DNA of 64,000 bases from Cystobasidiopsis lactophilus (GCA_001599975.1 BCIO01000004.1:189828-253827), one strand, 5' to 3'. Positions 32,179-44,414 are shown, counted from the stretch's first letter. The notes: generated from the sequence alone by a model not told the origin. Numbers and translations are program-made.

Positions 32179-33549
32179 CTAGCACCAGATGCCGCAGTCG
32201 GGGCAAGTTTTCAGTGGCGCGGCGTCCTCGGTGGCCATGACGATGAGCCTCTTTCGGTCCCGCCATAACAGGTCGGTTCGGTCTGGGAATATCATTCCTC
32301 GCTCTTGAACAGCCTCCTCCAAGCGGTCCCGGTGAGACTTCTTCCAAGTCAACAGGTAGTGATCACGGTCGTCGTTGTGTGGGCCGTATGGGACGTATTC
32401 GACGTTGGCGAACTCCTTCCAGTCTTCGTTCAAATGATCGCACCTCTCCTCGTCCACCAGATAGGTGGCGAGGTCATGCACCCCCAGCTTTTCAAGATTT
32501 GGCAGCCAGGAGTCGTCCTCCAGCAGCTCCATTAGCTTGTCGAACTGTTCGAGCTCAGACCAGTCGTCGCTCCAGGTGCTGGAATACCTGTGGCGGTGCA
32601 GAACGGCGTCGAGCACCAAAACCTCCAATTGGTCAAGCGCGCGCAAAGCCTCGAGCAGCTCTCCCGTCCAGTCTTGCAGAGTGAGATGGGTCAAAGAAGT
32701 GAAAGCTGAAAGGTCGGTTGCCGCATCGCTCTCCGCGTCTCCGCCGTGCAGCTCAGCAGCAACGATGCTGGGTGCGAGGCTCGCCAGGATGTCTTCTATC
32801 CAGTCCCATGGGCGCGTGTGGAGGTGCTGCATTGAAGTGCCGAAATTCAGCTGCATGGTACTGGCCTCCGGGTAGATACTGAGATAGCGGCAAAAGAAAG
32901 ACACGCATCGCGCGTGGCCAAAATCCATCGTCACATCCTCAAGCTCTTCACAAACGCTGCTTGCAACGCCGCTTGACCACGTGCCGGACTCGTCATCCCT
33001 ATGATTTCCGAATTGCACGAAATTGAGGCCAGGCCAAGTCGGGAGCGCGCCGCAAAAAAATCGCAACGCCTTGAAACGGACGAAGTCGCCGCTGCCAGAT
33101 GTCACTGTGAAAGTAACGAGGTCCAAATCGGACAAGCAGTCCTCCATCTCTGATACGGTGACACCTGACGCCATTTCCGAGAGGTGGAGAGACTGGAGAT
33201 GTGGTAAGAATTTGAGGAGGGCGATCAAGTCGGGCGCGGTCGCTGACTTATCGAAGCCGTACAGCTTGAGGCAGCGAACAAGCGAGCCAGCTCGCCAACT
33301 GGGCTGGGTGGTGCGGATCAATTGTCTAAAGAGCGTCTTCCCCGAGCCGTAAAAGACGTCGGCGTTGGAGAAAGCGAGTCGGCGAGAAAAATGCACCAGG
33401 GATCTCGACAGGTACACGATTGGACAAGCGAAAAACCGTCGTCTGTGATATGCAGTAGACGACCAGTCGGTAGCTCCCACTGTGGCAAAGTCCATGATGA
33501 GATCGAGGATCTCCTGAGGGAGGCGTTGGAATGGGCTGAGCTGCGCCAT
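32179..33549 (-). CDS. F-box protein with leucine-rich tail
   Basis: Single exon of 456 residues from MAQLSPFQRLPQEIL, a typical F-box start (LPQEILDLIMDFA at 10-22); a longer in-frame N-terminus to 33846 has no F-box context and is less likely. Downstream are irregular LRR-like strands (FLPHLQSLHLSEMA, TSLTHLTLQDWTGELLEALR, QLEVLVLDAVL, LPNLEKLGVHDLA). The C-terminus ends in TCPDCGIWC, a CxxC..C cluster that could bind zinc. F-box proteins are substrate receptors of SCF ubiquitin ligases; the leucine-rich part usually binds the target. This type is expanded in basidiomycetes, and no specific orthologue is proposed. Confidence 0.8.
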   Translation of the reverse strand: MAQLSPFQRLPQEILDLIMDFATVGATDWSSTAYHRRRFFACPIVYLSRSLVHFSRRLAFSNADVFYGSGKTLFRQLIRTTQPSWRAGSLVRCLKLYGFDKSATAPDLIALLKFLPHLQSLHLSEMASGVTVSEMEDCLSDLDLVTFTVTSGSGDFVRFKALRFFCGALPTWPGLNFVQFGNHRDDESGTWSSGVASSVCEELEDVTMDFGHARCVSFFCRYLSIYPEASTMQLNFGTSMQHLHTRPWDWIEDILASLAPSIVAAELHGGDAESDAATDLSAFTSLTHLTLQDWTGELLEALRALDQLEVLVLDAVLHRHRYSSTWSDDWSELEQFDKLMELLEDDSWLPNLEKLGVHDLATYLVDEERCDHLNEDWKEFANVEYVPYGPHNDDRDHYLLTWKKSHRDRLEEAVQERGMIFPDRTDLLWRDRKRLIVMATEDAAPLKTCPDCGIWC

Positions 33550-33941
33550 GGCCCTGGGCCAGCTTGGCTTCTTGTATGAATAATGAGCTGCTGTGTCTGA
33601 GTCAGCGAAGACGAGGATTGGAGGCTGTGCGCTGCCTACGAAGCTAGGCACCGAGCGGCAAAGTCGTCCCGATGCCACTGGCAGTCTGCGTGATGACCTC
33701 CCGCCGCGCTTCGTCAGGCCCTCTTCCACCAGTAGCGTTGTGCAGACCACTTTCTGGTTGGACTGAAGTGACTCTGGGAGGGCGAAAGTCAGCCCAAAGC
33801 GGCCGCACGCGGAGAAGAACCCTGCCACCGCAGTTGGTCTCGCCATTGCATGACGATGCCAAAGTTGGTTCTACAGCCAATGCCCTTGCAAATCTACGGA
33901 TATCTATAAAGAGTGCAACAATCTGATAGGGCGGAGTGGCT
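33550..33941. other. Intergenic stretch, no gene recognised
   Basis: About 390 bp upstream of the F-box gene and downstream of the DUF2786 gene, both on the minus strand. Only the doubtful N-terminal extension of the F-box frame crosses it. Confidence 0.4.
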
Positions 33942-35582
33942 CTACTCGACCCTCTTGCGCTTCAGATCTATCTTTTTCGCATCCCGCACTCCGGCGTCCC
34001 ATGCCTGACCGGTGAACGTCAGGTGTGTATGGCCGACAGTAGAGGACAGGGAGACGCACAAAATGTCATATTGCCGTTTCGAGGGTAAGAACTTCCCTGG
34101 ATTGATCTTGATGTTCAGCTTGTTTTTCAGGTAGTCGTCGCCGATCCATTTGGCATTCTGCCGAAAGAGGACGAGTTGAGCCGTCGAATTCCAAGCGACA
34201 TCATCGTCCTCCTCTTCGCTTTTGATGAAAGGCGGCACTTCAGGCTCTTCCGATTTGGCCTTGCGCAAAGGCGACTTGCTTCTGACTGCGAAGGGACGGC
34301 TGCCTTCTTCCTTCTTGATCTTGGCCTTGACCTTGGACTTCTCCAGCTCTTCGTCCAAGTCCAGGTCGGGCAGGGCGACATCGGCATCGAAGTCGGCCGC
34401 GAAGCCCTCGCCGCCATCGTCTTCGGCAGCCGGGCGGCGAGCGCGAGCGCGCAAGCTTTCGAGGCAGGACTTGTGCTGGTCGTCCTCCTCCAACTTGGGC
34501 TTCTTCTCGTCGTCTGACACGTCCTCCACCGTGGTCGTCAAGCGGTCAAGTTGAGCCTTCCGCTCCTTTTCCTCGGCAGCAATTTTGGCTGCCCTCGCCC
34601 TTTTCTCCGCTCTCGCAGCGGCCTTCTCTTCAGCCTGCATAGATTAAGGTCAGCAATAAAGTCTTGGCGGAAGGGCGAGACCTACTTTTTTCGCCTCTTG
34701 CGCCGCCTGCAGCAGAGCATCGGACACGCCTTCTTTGTAGGAATTGGAGGCGATGGCGCCCTGGAAGTGTTTGGCCGCCAGCTTCTGCGCGCACCATGCC
34801 AGGATTTGATTATAGGCCATCTCAAAGGCGATTGCCGCGGCTGACGTGTTTGCGATCAGGCCATAAAAAGTGAAGGTCAGAATATTCTTCTCCCGAGTCG
34901 TGAAGTACTGGACGTCAAAGAAAGCGTCGATAGCGTAGCCGAGCTGAGCAGCCCAATCGGAGACCACTGGCGGAGTGGCTTTCTGCGCTGAGTTGTAGAC
35001 GCCGACTACGCTGATCCCTCCTCGGGTTCGCTGCTTTTCCATCGATTCTTCGGCAATGAGGTCAGCCTGGGTAACGTTGAGCTGTGCCATCAGCCGCTGA
35101 GCCATGCTGAGAGCACGTTTGGCCTCGGCCTGCCTCGACTTGAGCGGACGCTTCTCTCGGGAACAGGGGAAACTGGAGCCCACCTCGCCAGTGCCTTCGT
35201 GATTGGCCAGGTTCAACGCCTTCTTTGCTTTTACGAGCAAGGCTTGGTCGACGCTGTTGAGGTGGTCCACTTCCGAAGCAACTTCTTCGCCAGCGAGACT
35301 CTGGATCTTGGCATAGGTGGCAGCTTTGTTCGCGGGCTGCTTGGCTTGGGTGGCAGCTTTGTTGGTCGGTTGCTTGGTCTTGGCCTTGCTTTTGGCTTTG
35401 CCCTTGGAAGGCTTCGCAGGGCTGGAGGTCTTGCAGCCGGCGCGCAAGACGAGCACGTCCGACTTTGGCCGTGGAAAATTCTGAGCGGCATTGCCTCTCT
35501 CGCTGGAGTCGCTAGCATAGTCATTGCTGCTGCTGGCGTCGGAGCTAGCAGAGTCCACAACCTCGTTGTCTTCCCGAGGCAT
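33942..35582 (-). CDS. DUF2786-domain protein
   Basis: Starts MPREDNEVVDSASSDASSSN, acidic and Ser-rich, then a Lys/Ala/Pro basic stretch (SKGKAKSKAKTKQPTNKAAT). The DUF2786 helical pair follows: AKIQSLAGEE, KKALNLANHEGTGE, EAKRALSMAQRLMAQLNVTQ, and after it a domain of the type usually paired with it in fungi (AQLGYAIDAFFDVQYFTT, FYGLIANTSAAAIAFEMAYN). One intron near 34640-34685 joins a coiled, charged tail (AEEKAAARAEKRARAAKIAA) and acidic segments. The C-terminal 60 residues (VLFRQNAKWIGDDYLKNKLN) may fold separately, ending DLKRKRVE, possibly a nuclear localisation signal. Function unknown in the family. Confidence 0.75.
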
Positions 35583-36561
35583 TCTGGCTGTGCAGGAGGT
35601 GGCTGCTCATTCGGCTCACATCGGTCCCGCCACCATCTGTGGGTGTGCGCTTCCTGGGCTGCATGTTGCTATTAGGAGACTCTCATCATGCGTGACGCGT
35701 CAAAAGCTCATTTGCGGCTTGTCTTTGCATTTTGCCACCGTCCCGCCAACTCGAAGGACGCGCTTGAAATGAAGTGGCTGCATTTGTGACTTTTTAAGGG
35801 CTTTCCGTTCTGTTCTCGCGTCTTTGAAGAAAGTAGAAGGCTGGGCGGCACTGCGGAAGCAAGAAGCATAGATCCACCGAAGAGTCACTGCGACATGCCG
35901 CCTTGATCAATTGCAACTTCGAGACTCGCACCTTCATCTCGAACGCTGTTCGCCGTGATGTTCTTGCCCAGTGCTCTTCTGCTGTACTGCTCATGGTGCT
36001 GTGCGACGACTTTGACGCCGGTTAACTACAGCTTCTGTTGAACAAAGCGTCCCAAAAATGTTGCCGGGCGCGCTGGTCTTGTTTGGTTCTGCCCTCACAG
36101 TGCCACACGTCTCACAAGCGGGGCGTCTGCCGAAGCTTTGGGACCGGCGGTCGATCTCATCCCAAGCCACGCCTCTGCCCGCCCCCTTCGTTAGGGCAGT
36201 CATCGGCGCCTTCAGGTCAGCATGACGTGTATCGTATTTTGGTCTGGCCACACGAAAAATCCTGGGGAAAAGCCTGTTTAGACTCTCTCTTTGCTTCTAC
36301 GAGGGCTACTCTTGCTCTCATAGTCCCTGCTCTTCTGAAAGACGAAGCAACAAATGGGTGGCGGATTCGGAGGATCATCAAGCGCCAATGAAAGTGGACC
36401 CTTCACGCTAAAGCATCATAAATGGGCTCTCATTTACTGGTGAGAGTCACCATTCTGGCATATTGAAAGGCAATAAGCTGAAAAAAGCAAACGCATTGCG
36501 CCACCCAGTTCATTCTTTGTCGTCCGTCGCCCTTTTTCCCCTCTCCCCAGTCTCCTTGAAT
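35583..36561. other. Divergent intergenic region
   Basis: About 1 kb between the DUF2786 gene (-) and the sugar transporter (+). No coding frame longer than about 115 codons and no motif recognised. It is long enough to hold regulated promoter elements for the transporter; none is identified. Confidence 0.4.
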
Positions 36562-38797
36562 ATGCAGCTGACGCTTGCAACTCCCCGACGTACAGCTTGG
36601 AGTGAGTCCTTTCTTGAGTTTAGAATGCAAATGTTGGGCTCATTCGCATTTGCAGGCCGTCCTCTATGGTGAGCCTTGATGTCGTGTGCCCTGTGCTACC
36701 TATCGAACCTCAATCTCGGCCGCTCCAGGTTATGGTTAGTGGCCCTCTCATGTGTTTGTAGACCTGCACAAAGCCTTGAGTGATGAACAGATGGCACCTA
36801 TTTGTGAGCCCACGCGTTTCGGAGGTTCTTCGGGAAGGTCAACGTCGACTAGCACTAACGCACCCATGTTCGCAGCACCGGCATTGTGGCTATGAAACCT
36901 TTCCTACAAGAGTTTGGAGACGGCCCACCGAGCGCCGATGGCACGCCGAGCTTGAAGTCTGGGACGCTCTCACTTTTGAGCTCCATCGTCCAGGTCGGCG
37001 AGCTGGTCGGCTCCCTTTCTGCCACCTTCATCGGCTCTCTCACGGGGCGGCGCGGAGGGTTGCTGGCTGCAACACTCTTTGTCACCCTCGGCGCCATTGT
37101 GCAACTTTCAGCTCATGGCGATGTCAACACGATCACTGGCGGCCGCTTTCTCCTGGGAATGGGCATCGGTGTCATTTCGAACGTGAGTGCTCCTACGCAC
37201 TCCTGCCCACAACTGGGGCTCACATGCGCCCACAGGCCGTCCCGCTCTATCTCAGCGAAACATCGCCGACGGCCATTCGCGGGATCGTCGTCGGCTCGTG
37301 GCAGCTGTTGCTGGCGATTGGCCAAGTCATAGGTGCCTGCGTTGATCAGGGCACCAAAGACATCAATAGTACCGCCTCGTGGAGAATCCCGATCGGCCTG
37401 AACATACTGATCCCGGTGATTGTGTGGTCGTTCATTTGGTTCGTCCCCGAAAGCTCGAGGTGGCTGGTCAGCAAAGGGCGAGATGAGAAGGCACGGGAGA
37501 ACTTGCTCAAGGTCAACCGAAGCAACCCAAACTACGACGCAGACTCGGCTATGGTCGAGCTCAAAGACGACCACGATAAGAACATGGCCATCCACAGCAC
37601 TTGGACAAGCATCTTCACCGACCCGATCGAACGTCGCAAGCTGATTTGCACCTTCGGAATTCTGGCCGGCCAACAAATCGGCGGTGTCCAATTCATTTTC
37701 TCGTACGCTTCCGGTGCTTCTCCAGACCGTGCCAGACTGACGGGTCCGATGATTAGCTACGCCACTGTTATTGCGACGGACCTTCAGCTAGCAGCTCCCT
37801 TCTTGATCACTATCAGTGCGTCGCTTTACGGCTCTCAGAGAGATCTTGGCTGATGAAGGCCATCAGTTATCGACATCATCGAGGTATTGGGTGTTATTGC
37901 AGGCTTCTTCGTGGGTCGTTTCTCTAGGTCACGGAGTCCTCTCAGTAATACGGGCCAAAGATCATCGAGCGTGTTGGGCGCAAACCTTTGATCCTCTGGT
38001 GCTCTTTGGTCGAAATCATCTCCATGATGATCATCGGTGGACTCGCAAGTGGCCCAGAGATTGCGCCAACAGTGCCACCTAAGCCTTACGGAACGGCCGC
38101 CATCGCTTTCATCTGCGTCTATGTGAGTTTGACATTTTAGATCGCAGATCTCTAGTTTATGAAACATCATTGACGACCTTGGAACCCTGCAGGTCTTTGC
38201 TTTCAACATGTCCTGGGGCCCTCTGGCATGGTCTCTTGCTACTGAACATTGTGTTGGAAGAAATAGAAGCAAAATCATGGGCGTAGGCACTGGCGCCTTT
38301 TGGATAGTTGCATGGGCAGTGACGTTCAGTTTACCATACTTATGTAAGGCAATCGTTTCCTTGAGTTTGACGCTCTGACGAGTCGTTGGGCTTCACAGAT
38401 AACCCGGTTGGCGGCGCCGGACTGGGACTCAAAATCGGATACATCTACTCTGGAGGCTGCATTCTTTCCGCCCTTTTTGTCTACTTTTACATTGGTGAGA
38501 CATCGCAATATGTAGCTGTGATGCGATGAACTGATCACCGTGTCTTTCAGGCGAGACGAGGTCAGGCCGAATCCCGCTTGGACCTAAACACAAGACTGAC
38601 GCGTACAATTCAGGGGCCGGACACTCGAGGAGATCAACGAGATGTTCGCAAAGCGGATATCCGCAAGAAAGTGGAGCGGATATCAGACGGAGACTGCGGA
38701 GCTGTCGCGGAAGCTCACCAACGAGGGCGTTTCCGAAAGCGAGAAGAAGAAGATCATCAGCCGCATCTCTGACGAGCATATTGAAACCACAGCATAG
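36562..38797 (+). CDS. Sugar transporter, major facilitator superfamily
   Basis: Hexose-type permease of the plasma membrane. Visible family motifs: GSLTGRRGG (loop 2 signature), GGRFLLGMGIGV, VPLYLSETSPTAIRG (PESP-like), WRIPIGLNILIP, FVPESSRWLVSKGR (PESPR-type), GQQIGGVQFIFSY, VGRKPLILW, FNMSWGPLAWSLATEHC and, after the last intron, GETRGRTLEEINEMFAKRIS. The C-terminal tail is charged (SRKLTNEGVSESEKKKIISR). At least eight introns. The N-terminus MQLTLATPRRTAW plus the very short exons AVLYG and GYD.. (36562-36900) are only partly resolved; a clean join into the membrane domain was not found. Substrate not predicted. Confidence 0.85.
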
Positions 38798-38862
38798 ATT
38801 TTGGTAGTACATCGCATCTGCATTAACGAGTTGGCATTCTCCCGACCTTTCCCCAACCCGAT

Positions 38863-40499
38863 CTAAGGCAAGAAGAAGACCACTCTCTCGGCCATCTCGG
38901 CGCCTAAGGAAGAATACGCCTCTTTCACCTGATTGACAGACTCTGGAATCCTTCGCAGCCGAGAATTCTGCCTCGTCCGGGAGTTGGTCTGGTATTCGGG
39001 ATTTAAGGAGAGCAAAGAACGCACGGGAAAGAGCTTCAAGCGCATGCTTTCTAATATCTTGGTGTTGCAGAGCGTGGTAGTGGTGATCTGGTCTAGCGGG
39101 AGACACCCGGGCGGCGGCGGGTTCGGAAAGCCAACCTCCTCATCAACATCTTCCTCCTCGTCCGAATCGCTGTCCTGGGTGGGTTCTGTCATTTCGACAT
39201 CCATTTTCGTGTCTTGTGGATTCGTGATGGACAAGGTGGGAGCGGAGAAGACGGCGTGCTTGTTCTTGTTCAGCAGCGAGAGGCAAGTTGCCAACGGGTA
39301 AAATTGTTTGTCGACCTTGTGAGAGGCAACGATCATTAGCTTTGGCCAACCATAAGAGTTTAACACCATTAGTTTACCGGGTCGAGCAGGAATGAAGGAC
39401 TATAGTCTCCCTTATACGCCATCTTTGTGCAAGAGTGGATCTGTCGCGTACACCTATTAGATGCAAATCTGGGCCGCCAAGCGCAAGTCTCACGTAGAAC
39501 CCTGTTGACGAGTTCCCAGTCAACAATCGACTCGACTACTGGAAGGCAAACCTACCCATCATGTAATTTTGCAACGTCGAGATGCCACTCTGGCACAGAA
39601 AGCGCGCCAATCCAATCTCAATCAAAGCGCTGACCTGTTTCAAGTCATGTTTGTGAACCAGAGGAGGCCGAACAGGAGTGAAGGCGCACTTTGCCAAGCG
39701 ACAGGGACGCCCAGTCAGGGTGCCAAAACAAGTACACGCTGCTGACGCTTTCGGGCAAGATGTCCACCACCCCGACAGCTACGAGTTGCCCATCCAAACG
39801 ATACAGCTGATGAAATTGACCAAAAGGCTGCTGGTCGAAGCCGCTCGGCTCTTGCCGCATGGGCCCATCGCACAGGAAGCGCTCGAAGCCGGACGGTTTC
39901 ACTTTCGATTCTGGGTCGTGGTGTATGTCCATTTGGTAGAGCTTGTAGAGCTGGAACTTTTCCTCCGAGAAAGTAGCCGGTTCGATGGAAAGCTCGAACT
40001 GGTGGGTGCCGCTCACGCGGCCAGAAAGGCAGTCTTGGAAGAAAGTGTCAATGTCGAAGGGAGAGCTGACTGTCTTTGGAGGCTTGGGTTGAGATGGCCC
40101 GGCCTCTGGCGGCGAACTCGCACCGTAACCCGTGCTGCCAGCCGGTGCACCACCACGCAAGAATTGGCGGAAGCGATTGGCCGTCTGCCGCTGCGACTTT
40201 GATGCCTTGAAGTTGTTCGATTCGAGGCGGATGGTGTACTGCGGACAGCATGTTCGCCCCATGTCGGGAGCGTAGCAGTAGCTGCCAGATCTCCTCCAGC
40301 CCCTATTGATCATTCGTTGATAGTCCTCCGCAGTGAGGGAGTGCGCCCAGACGCCATAGCTCTTGGATGATTTTGAAGACGAGCGTTGGCCTATCGACGA
40401 GATCTTAAGCTCAGACGATCTGCGGCACCAAGGAAGGGACGCACCGGGGGAAGAACAGTAGCCGCAAGTCGAGGCCGAATACGCGTACGGCTGCGCCAT
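38863..40499 (-). CDS. ATE1: Arginyl-tRNA--protein transferase (ATE1)
   Basis: Transfers arginine to N-terminal Asp, Glu or oxidised Cys, marking proteins for the Arg/N-degron pathway. Exon 1 starts MAQPYAYSASTCGYC; splicing at about 40390-40455 gives CGYCSSPG then QRSSSKSSKSYGVWAHSLTA, as in the family. GWRRSGSY, TCCPQYTIRL and FKASKSQR follow, all conserved, with the regulatory CGYC and CC cysteines present. The second half has GTHQFELSIEPATF, SVSSVYLFWHPDW, then spliced ALIEIGLARF and GFYIHSCTKMAYKGDYSPS, diagnostic of ATE1. The C-terminus is an acidic linker plus a basic end finishing VVFFLP. Five or six introns. Head-to-head with RRF1. Confidence 0.94.
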
Positions 40500-40621
40500 G
40501 CATTAGAATAGCTTCGTGGACGAACACCAAAAGCGCACCTGGATGATCGAGACACTGGAAGACATGCCTGCTCCCTGGGGCCGGGTGTGGCCTTCACCGA
40601 CCAGCTCTTACGCAGCCCAAG
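40500..40621. promoter_or_regulatory. Shared promoter, ATE1/RRF1
   Basis: 122 bp separate the divergent ATGs. No TATA box is visible. A single intergenic element must serve both genes. Confidence 0.45.
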
Positions 40622-41580
40622 ATGCAGCGAGCCCTCCGTTCGGCCTCGTTCCAGCTCAGAACCGTTTCCACGCCCAGAACGTACGCCACAAAGGCCAAGA
40701 AGCAGCGGACAGGCGATGAAAAGCGAACCGTCTTGAAGTCGGGCAAAGGCAAAGCGAAAGCTGACCTGGTGGACAACAAGCAGCCGGCTGGGGAGGCGTT
40801 CGACTCGAAAAACCTTGAAGAAAATATGCAGAAGTCGATAGAGCGGCTCAGAGTCAGCCTCAACAGCGTGGTGGGCCGAGTGGGAAGGGTTTCGACAGGT
40901 GCTTGGATTTTCTGAGAAGCGCAGGTTGGAAGTGGTTCGAGGCTGACTCGCGATACAGCTGTCCTGGACCCTCTCAGAGTCGAGATTGATGGCGTCAAGT
41001 CGAGGATACAGGACTACGCAAGTGTGTCCGTCAAGGACGCTTCCACCATGCTGCTCAATGTTTTCGATCCATCCGTGAGCCCTCTGATGCTTCCGTGCAT
41101 CCTGTTGTAAGCTCAACTCGATGACCCTAGCATCTCCCACACATCGAAAAGGCGCTCAATGCGTCCAAAATCAACCTCAACCCACACCGCATGACCGATT
41201 CTACGCTGCGTGTCAAGATTTCAAAGCAAGTTTCTGCCTGCTTTCTGGTTCTAGGCAGCAGACGACCTAATAGTACCTTCCAGACCGGACTTGAAAGTGA
41301 GAGAGACGTTAGCGCGGGAGGCATCAACGCTGTGCGAGAACGCAAGGACAAGCATTCGAGCGGCTCGCCACCAAGGCCAGAAGGAAATCAAGAAGGACGA
41401 AAAGGACATCAACTTGTCAATAGAAGAAGCGCGAGCGGAGATGTCCAAGGTCGGTCAACGTTTGCTGATCGATGGTGGCGGAGCTCAAGCCACGAGCAGC
41501 TCGATGAACTGGCTAAGAAGCACAGCGCCACCGTGGACGGCATCTACAACGAAGTCAGAAAGGTGTTATTGGATCAGTGA
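40622..41580 (+). CDS. RRF1: Mitochondrial ribosome recycling factor
   Basis: Releases the mitochondrial ribosome from mRNA after termination. The start MQRALRSASFQLRTVSTPRT is a good mitochondrial presequence (basic, Ser/Arg-rich, no acids), followed by a Lys-rich linker. The RRF core is split over five exons: NLEENMQKSIERLRVSLNSV, LDPLRVEIDGVKSRIQDYAS, SVKDASTMLLNVFDPS, HIEKALNASKINLNPHRM, then TLCENARTSIRAARHQGQKE, and after the last intron LDELAKKHSATVDGIYNEVR ending KVLLDQ. The triple-helix bundle and the hinge to the small domain are both represented. The last exon was chosen because it restores family sequence; the unspliced frame does not. Confidence 0.92.
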
Positions 41581-41901
41581 TGGAACCTGTCAAGGATTCT
41601 TGAGAAGCAGCAGCCTTTTGCAAACGAATTTCGACGGCCCGAACAAATACAATTTCTGGGATGCTTGATGAGACACGACCTTTGCGATATGTACGAAGTG
41701 CGATGAGAGATTTCTGCGAGGATAAAGAAGCCTTTGAAAACCTTTGTCTAATGAATAACCGTGTCCTTTGTGCGTGCGAGTCTACCTTTTGCTGTCACCC
41801 TTCACCCAACCTTTGGAAGTGGGGGTTGAAGTGACGAATGAATGAGCTAGAGGCTGGATTAGTGGCGTGGCGTGAGATGAGAGAAGAGGCGAAGTGAGAA
41901 T
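41581..41901. other. Convergent 3' region
   Basis: About 320 bp between the stops of RRF1 (+) and the zinc-finger gene (-). No gene seen. Confidence 0.4.
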
Positions 41902-43754
41902 TTATGCGGAGAGAAGAGGCCGTTTGACTGGTGCCTCGACCGTGTAGTGACCGTACTCTTGGTGAGAGCTCTTGAGCGGGCTCGAGTGAGCGGGCGACCC
42001 AGGAGGCATGTAGCCAGTATACGACGTGTGAGGAAAGTGCATGACGGAAGGAGGCTGCGGCGAAACAGCCGGCGAGTGGACGAAGCTGTTCTGGCTGGGC
42101 ATCCGGACTGGCGTGAAGGACTGCACTTGCCGAACCGAAGGCGAGGCTGGTGTGGACTGCTGGCTGTGGCTCTGAGCCATCAGGGTCTGGGGGAAATAGA
42201 AGTCGGGTCCCATCAGGTCGTCAAGCCCCTTGACCGGCATCGGCGTCGACGGATGTGGCAGATGCGCGGAGGTAGGTGACGGAGTGGTAGGCGAAGGGTA
42301 GCCGGACGACGTCTCGTGAGCGTAAAAGAGCCCAGGGACGTCGACGGCGCGATGGTTGGAGTCGTCCGACGACGCGGTGCTAAAGGAGCGGCCATTCTCG
42401 ACGGTGGGAGTGTGAGTGAAAGTGCCGTTGTTGACCGCAGGGGACTGATACGCGGCCATAGATTGGTGGCTGTGGCTGTAGCTGAGCGCTGGCGAGTGCA
42501 TGACGCCGGAGTCGTAGTCGCTGGGGTAAGGTGCCAGGACAGAAGGCTGGACGGCGCCGGGAAAAGGCGACATGGCCATGGCAGGAGATCCCATATATGA
42601 GCCAGGTTTGGGGGTGTAGCCAGCCACCGAGCGGGGAGTGCTGGAGCTGTTGGTCATGTCGTAGACCGGCTGGTTTGGCATAGGCGAAGGCATGAGCGAG
42701 TTGCTGCTGGCTTGCTGACCACGAGGGACGATGGAAGAGATCGAAGGCAAGGTAGGTCGGCCATTGGCATCGAACTCGGTGGCGGAGTACAGGATGTAGC
42801 CACCTTGGCTGACATACGGGCTGTTTGCCGGAGCCGGAGAAGCAGCGGCAGTTGGATGGGGGTGCATTGATGGGTGCTCGCCGTACCCAGAGTAGTAGGA
42901 TTCGGAGGGCATCGGGGAGCGACCGCCCATGTAGACGCTCGGTGTGGGCGACGAGTAGTCGCCATGGAGGACGACAGGCCCGGCCGAAGGCAAGGTGTTA
43001 TAGCCTTGAGGGCCTCGAACGCGGACAGAAGGATTAGGCGACGAGGTTCTGGCAATCTTGCTGCCGGGAGGGGACGACGAGTTGGCCTTTCGCTTGCGGG
43101 TGGAGGTGGACGCCGACAGCGCATTGTGGACCTCCATGAGCCGAGCCATCATGGCAGCATTGGCATCGGTTTGGTCGGCGTGTACGGTCTGGGCCTGTAG
43201 TCGGACGAACGTGGCAAGTTAGCAATGCCGGTCGACCAAGAGCAAGAGAGCGAGGGAGGGTGGCAACGCACATGCTGCCGCAGGTTGTCCAACCTGGAGA
43301 AATCCCTGCCACAATGGCACCTGAAAGGCCTCTCGCCAGTGTGCTTCCTGTAGACAGCCAACCGGCGAATAAAGTTGAGTCGACGAAAATGCACCTGAAA
43401 ATGGGAAGCGAATGCGAACCTTATGTGTCTCGCGAGGTGCTCCGAGCGAGAGAAAGCCATGGTGCAGTTCCCATATCCTGTGCAGACGAACATCTTCTTG
43501 CCCTCCTTTTGCGAGTCCGAGTCAAGCGCTGCGCAGTCGGAGGCGGCGGGCGGGTCTGACGACGGTGGGCTGGCCGGGTGCGGGTGCTGTGGCTCCTTGC
43601 CTTTGAGGGATGGCTCGAATGGGCTGGTGAGCCTTGCTGGGGATGCCGATGCTGAAACGGGTGGAGATTGACCTAAGGGAGAGGGTGTCCTGGAAGGCGA
43701 TTGTCGAACCTGAAAGGCGGCGGACCTAGAGCACGAGGGTTTGGGAGAAGCCAT
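41902..43754 (-). CDS. C2H2 zinc-finger transcription factor
   Basis: Starts [20 protein letters not shown], Ser/Pro-rich. Two C2H2 fingers lie in residues about 88-150: [20 protein letters not shown] with ARHIR, and after a GT-AG intron [20 protein letters not shown] with NLRQH, an Adr1/Klf1-type pair (first finger with a CxGxxxC spacing, second with CxC). After a further intron a long disordered region follows (about 420 residues), rich in Ser, Pro, Tyr and Gly ([25 protein letters not shown]), ending [22 protein letters not shown] near the fingers looks like a nuclear localisation signal. No DNA-binding specificity or orthologue is claimed. Confidence 0.88.
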
Positions 43755-44414
43755 TGGATGCCGGTCTATAGTCGCTTAAATAGTGTTCCTAGGGTCTAAG
43801 AGAGTGCAACGAGGCAGGCGAGAAAAAATTGCCAAGTGCGGAAGGTCCGTCGCTGCAATGGGGCGATGAGGGAGCAGGTGCTCTGCTGCTTTTGGCAACT
43901 GCGGCAAAGCGTGCGGTTGCTGAACAAGAGTGCGTGGTGCAGCCTCGGTGGGCGCTGCCGGCCTGGTCAAAGCCAGTCTCTCTATTGATTGTCGCCCAAA
44001 CTCTGACAAGCGGCTGGCGGCGGGCGGAGGAGAGAGGCGAAATTAAAATTTGGGCGCTGGCGGGCTGCGCTGCGGTTTCGAGGGTTGGTTTCTCTTTATG
44101 CTTTGCCTCCGTGTTTGCATATACAAGACAAGGGATGTCTTTGGCGTAGCAATAGAGGATGGGGAATTTTAGAAACAGCTAATCTCTGGCTGCGTCGGAT
44201 CTCGTCTTCACCACGATCACCTTTTGCCACGTTGGCGTCATGATCTGCAAGCCCCGGAATGATTTGGGTGCTACGAATTAGCAGCCAGCCAGCCCCCTGG
44301 GACTATGGCGATGCTTGAAAGATGAGCCCTGCAGAGAGGCATGTGCTATGCGCGAATGGCCAAGAGATGGGGCCAAATCTCGTTCCTGGCCAACACGGTG
44401 GATTCGGCGGAGAG
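43755..44414. other. Upstream region of the zinc-finger gene
   Basis: About 660 bp between the zinc-finger gene start and the MED7 stop, both minus strand. Short frames only. Likely a long promoter or 5' leader; no element was identified. Confidence 0.4.

Noticed and set aside
33550-33846. 99-residue N-terminal extension of the F-box gene
   Set aside because: Open in frame, but the F-box itself starts ten residues after ATG 33549 and the extension looks like translated upstream region.
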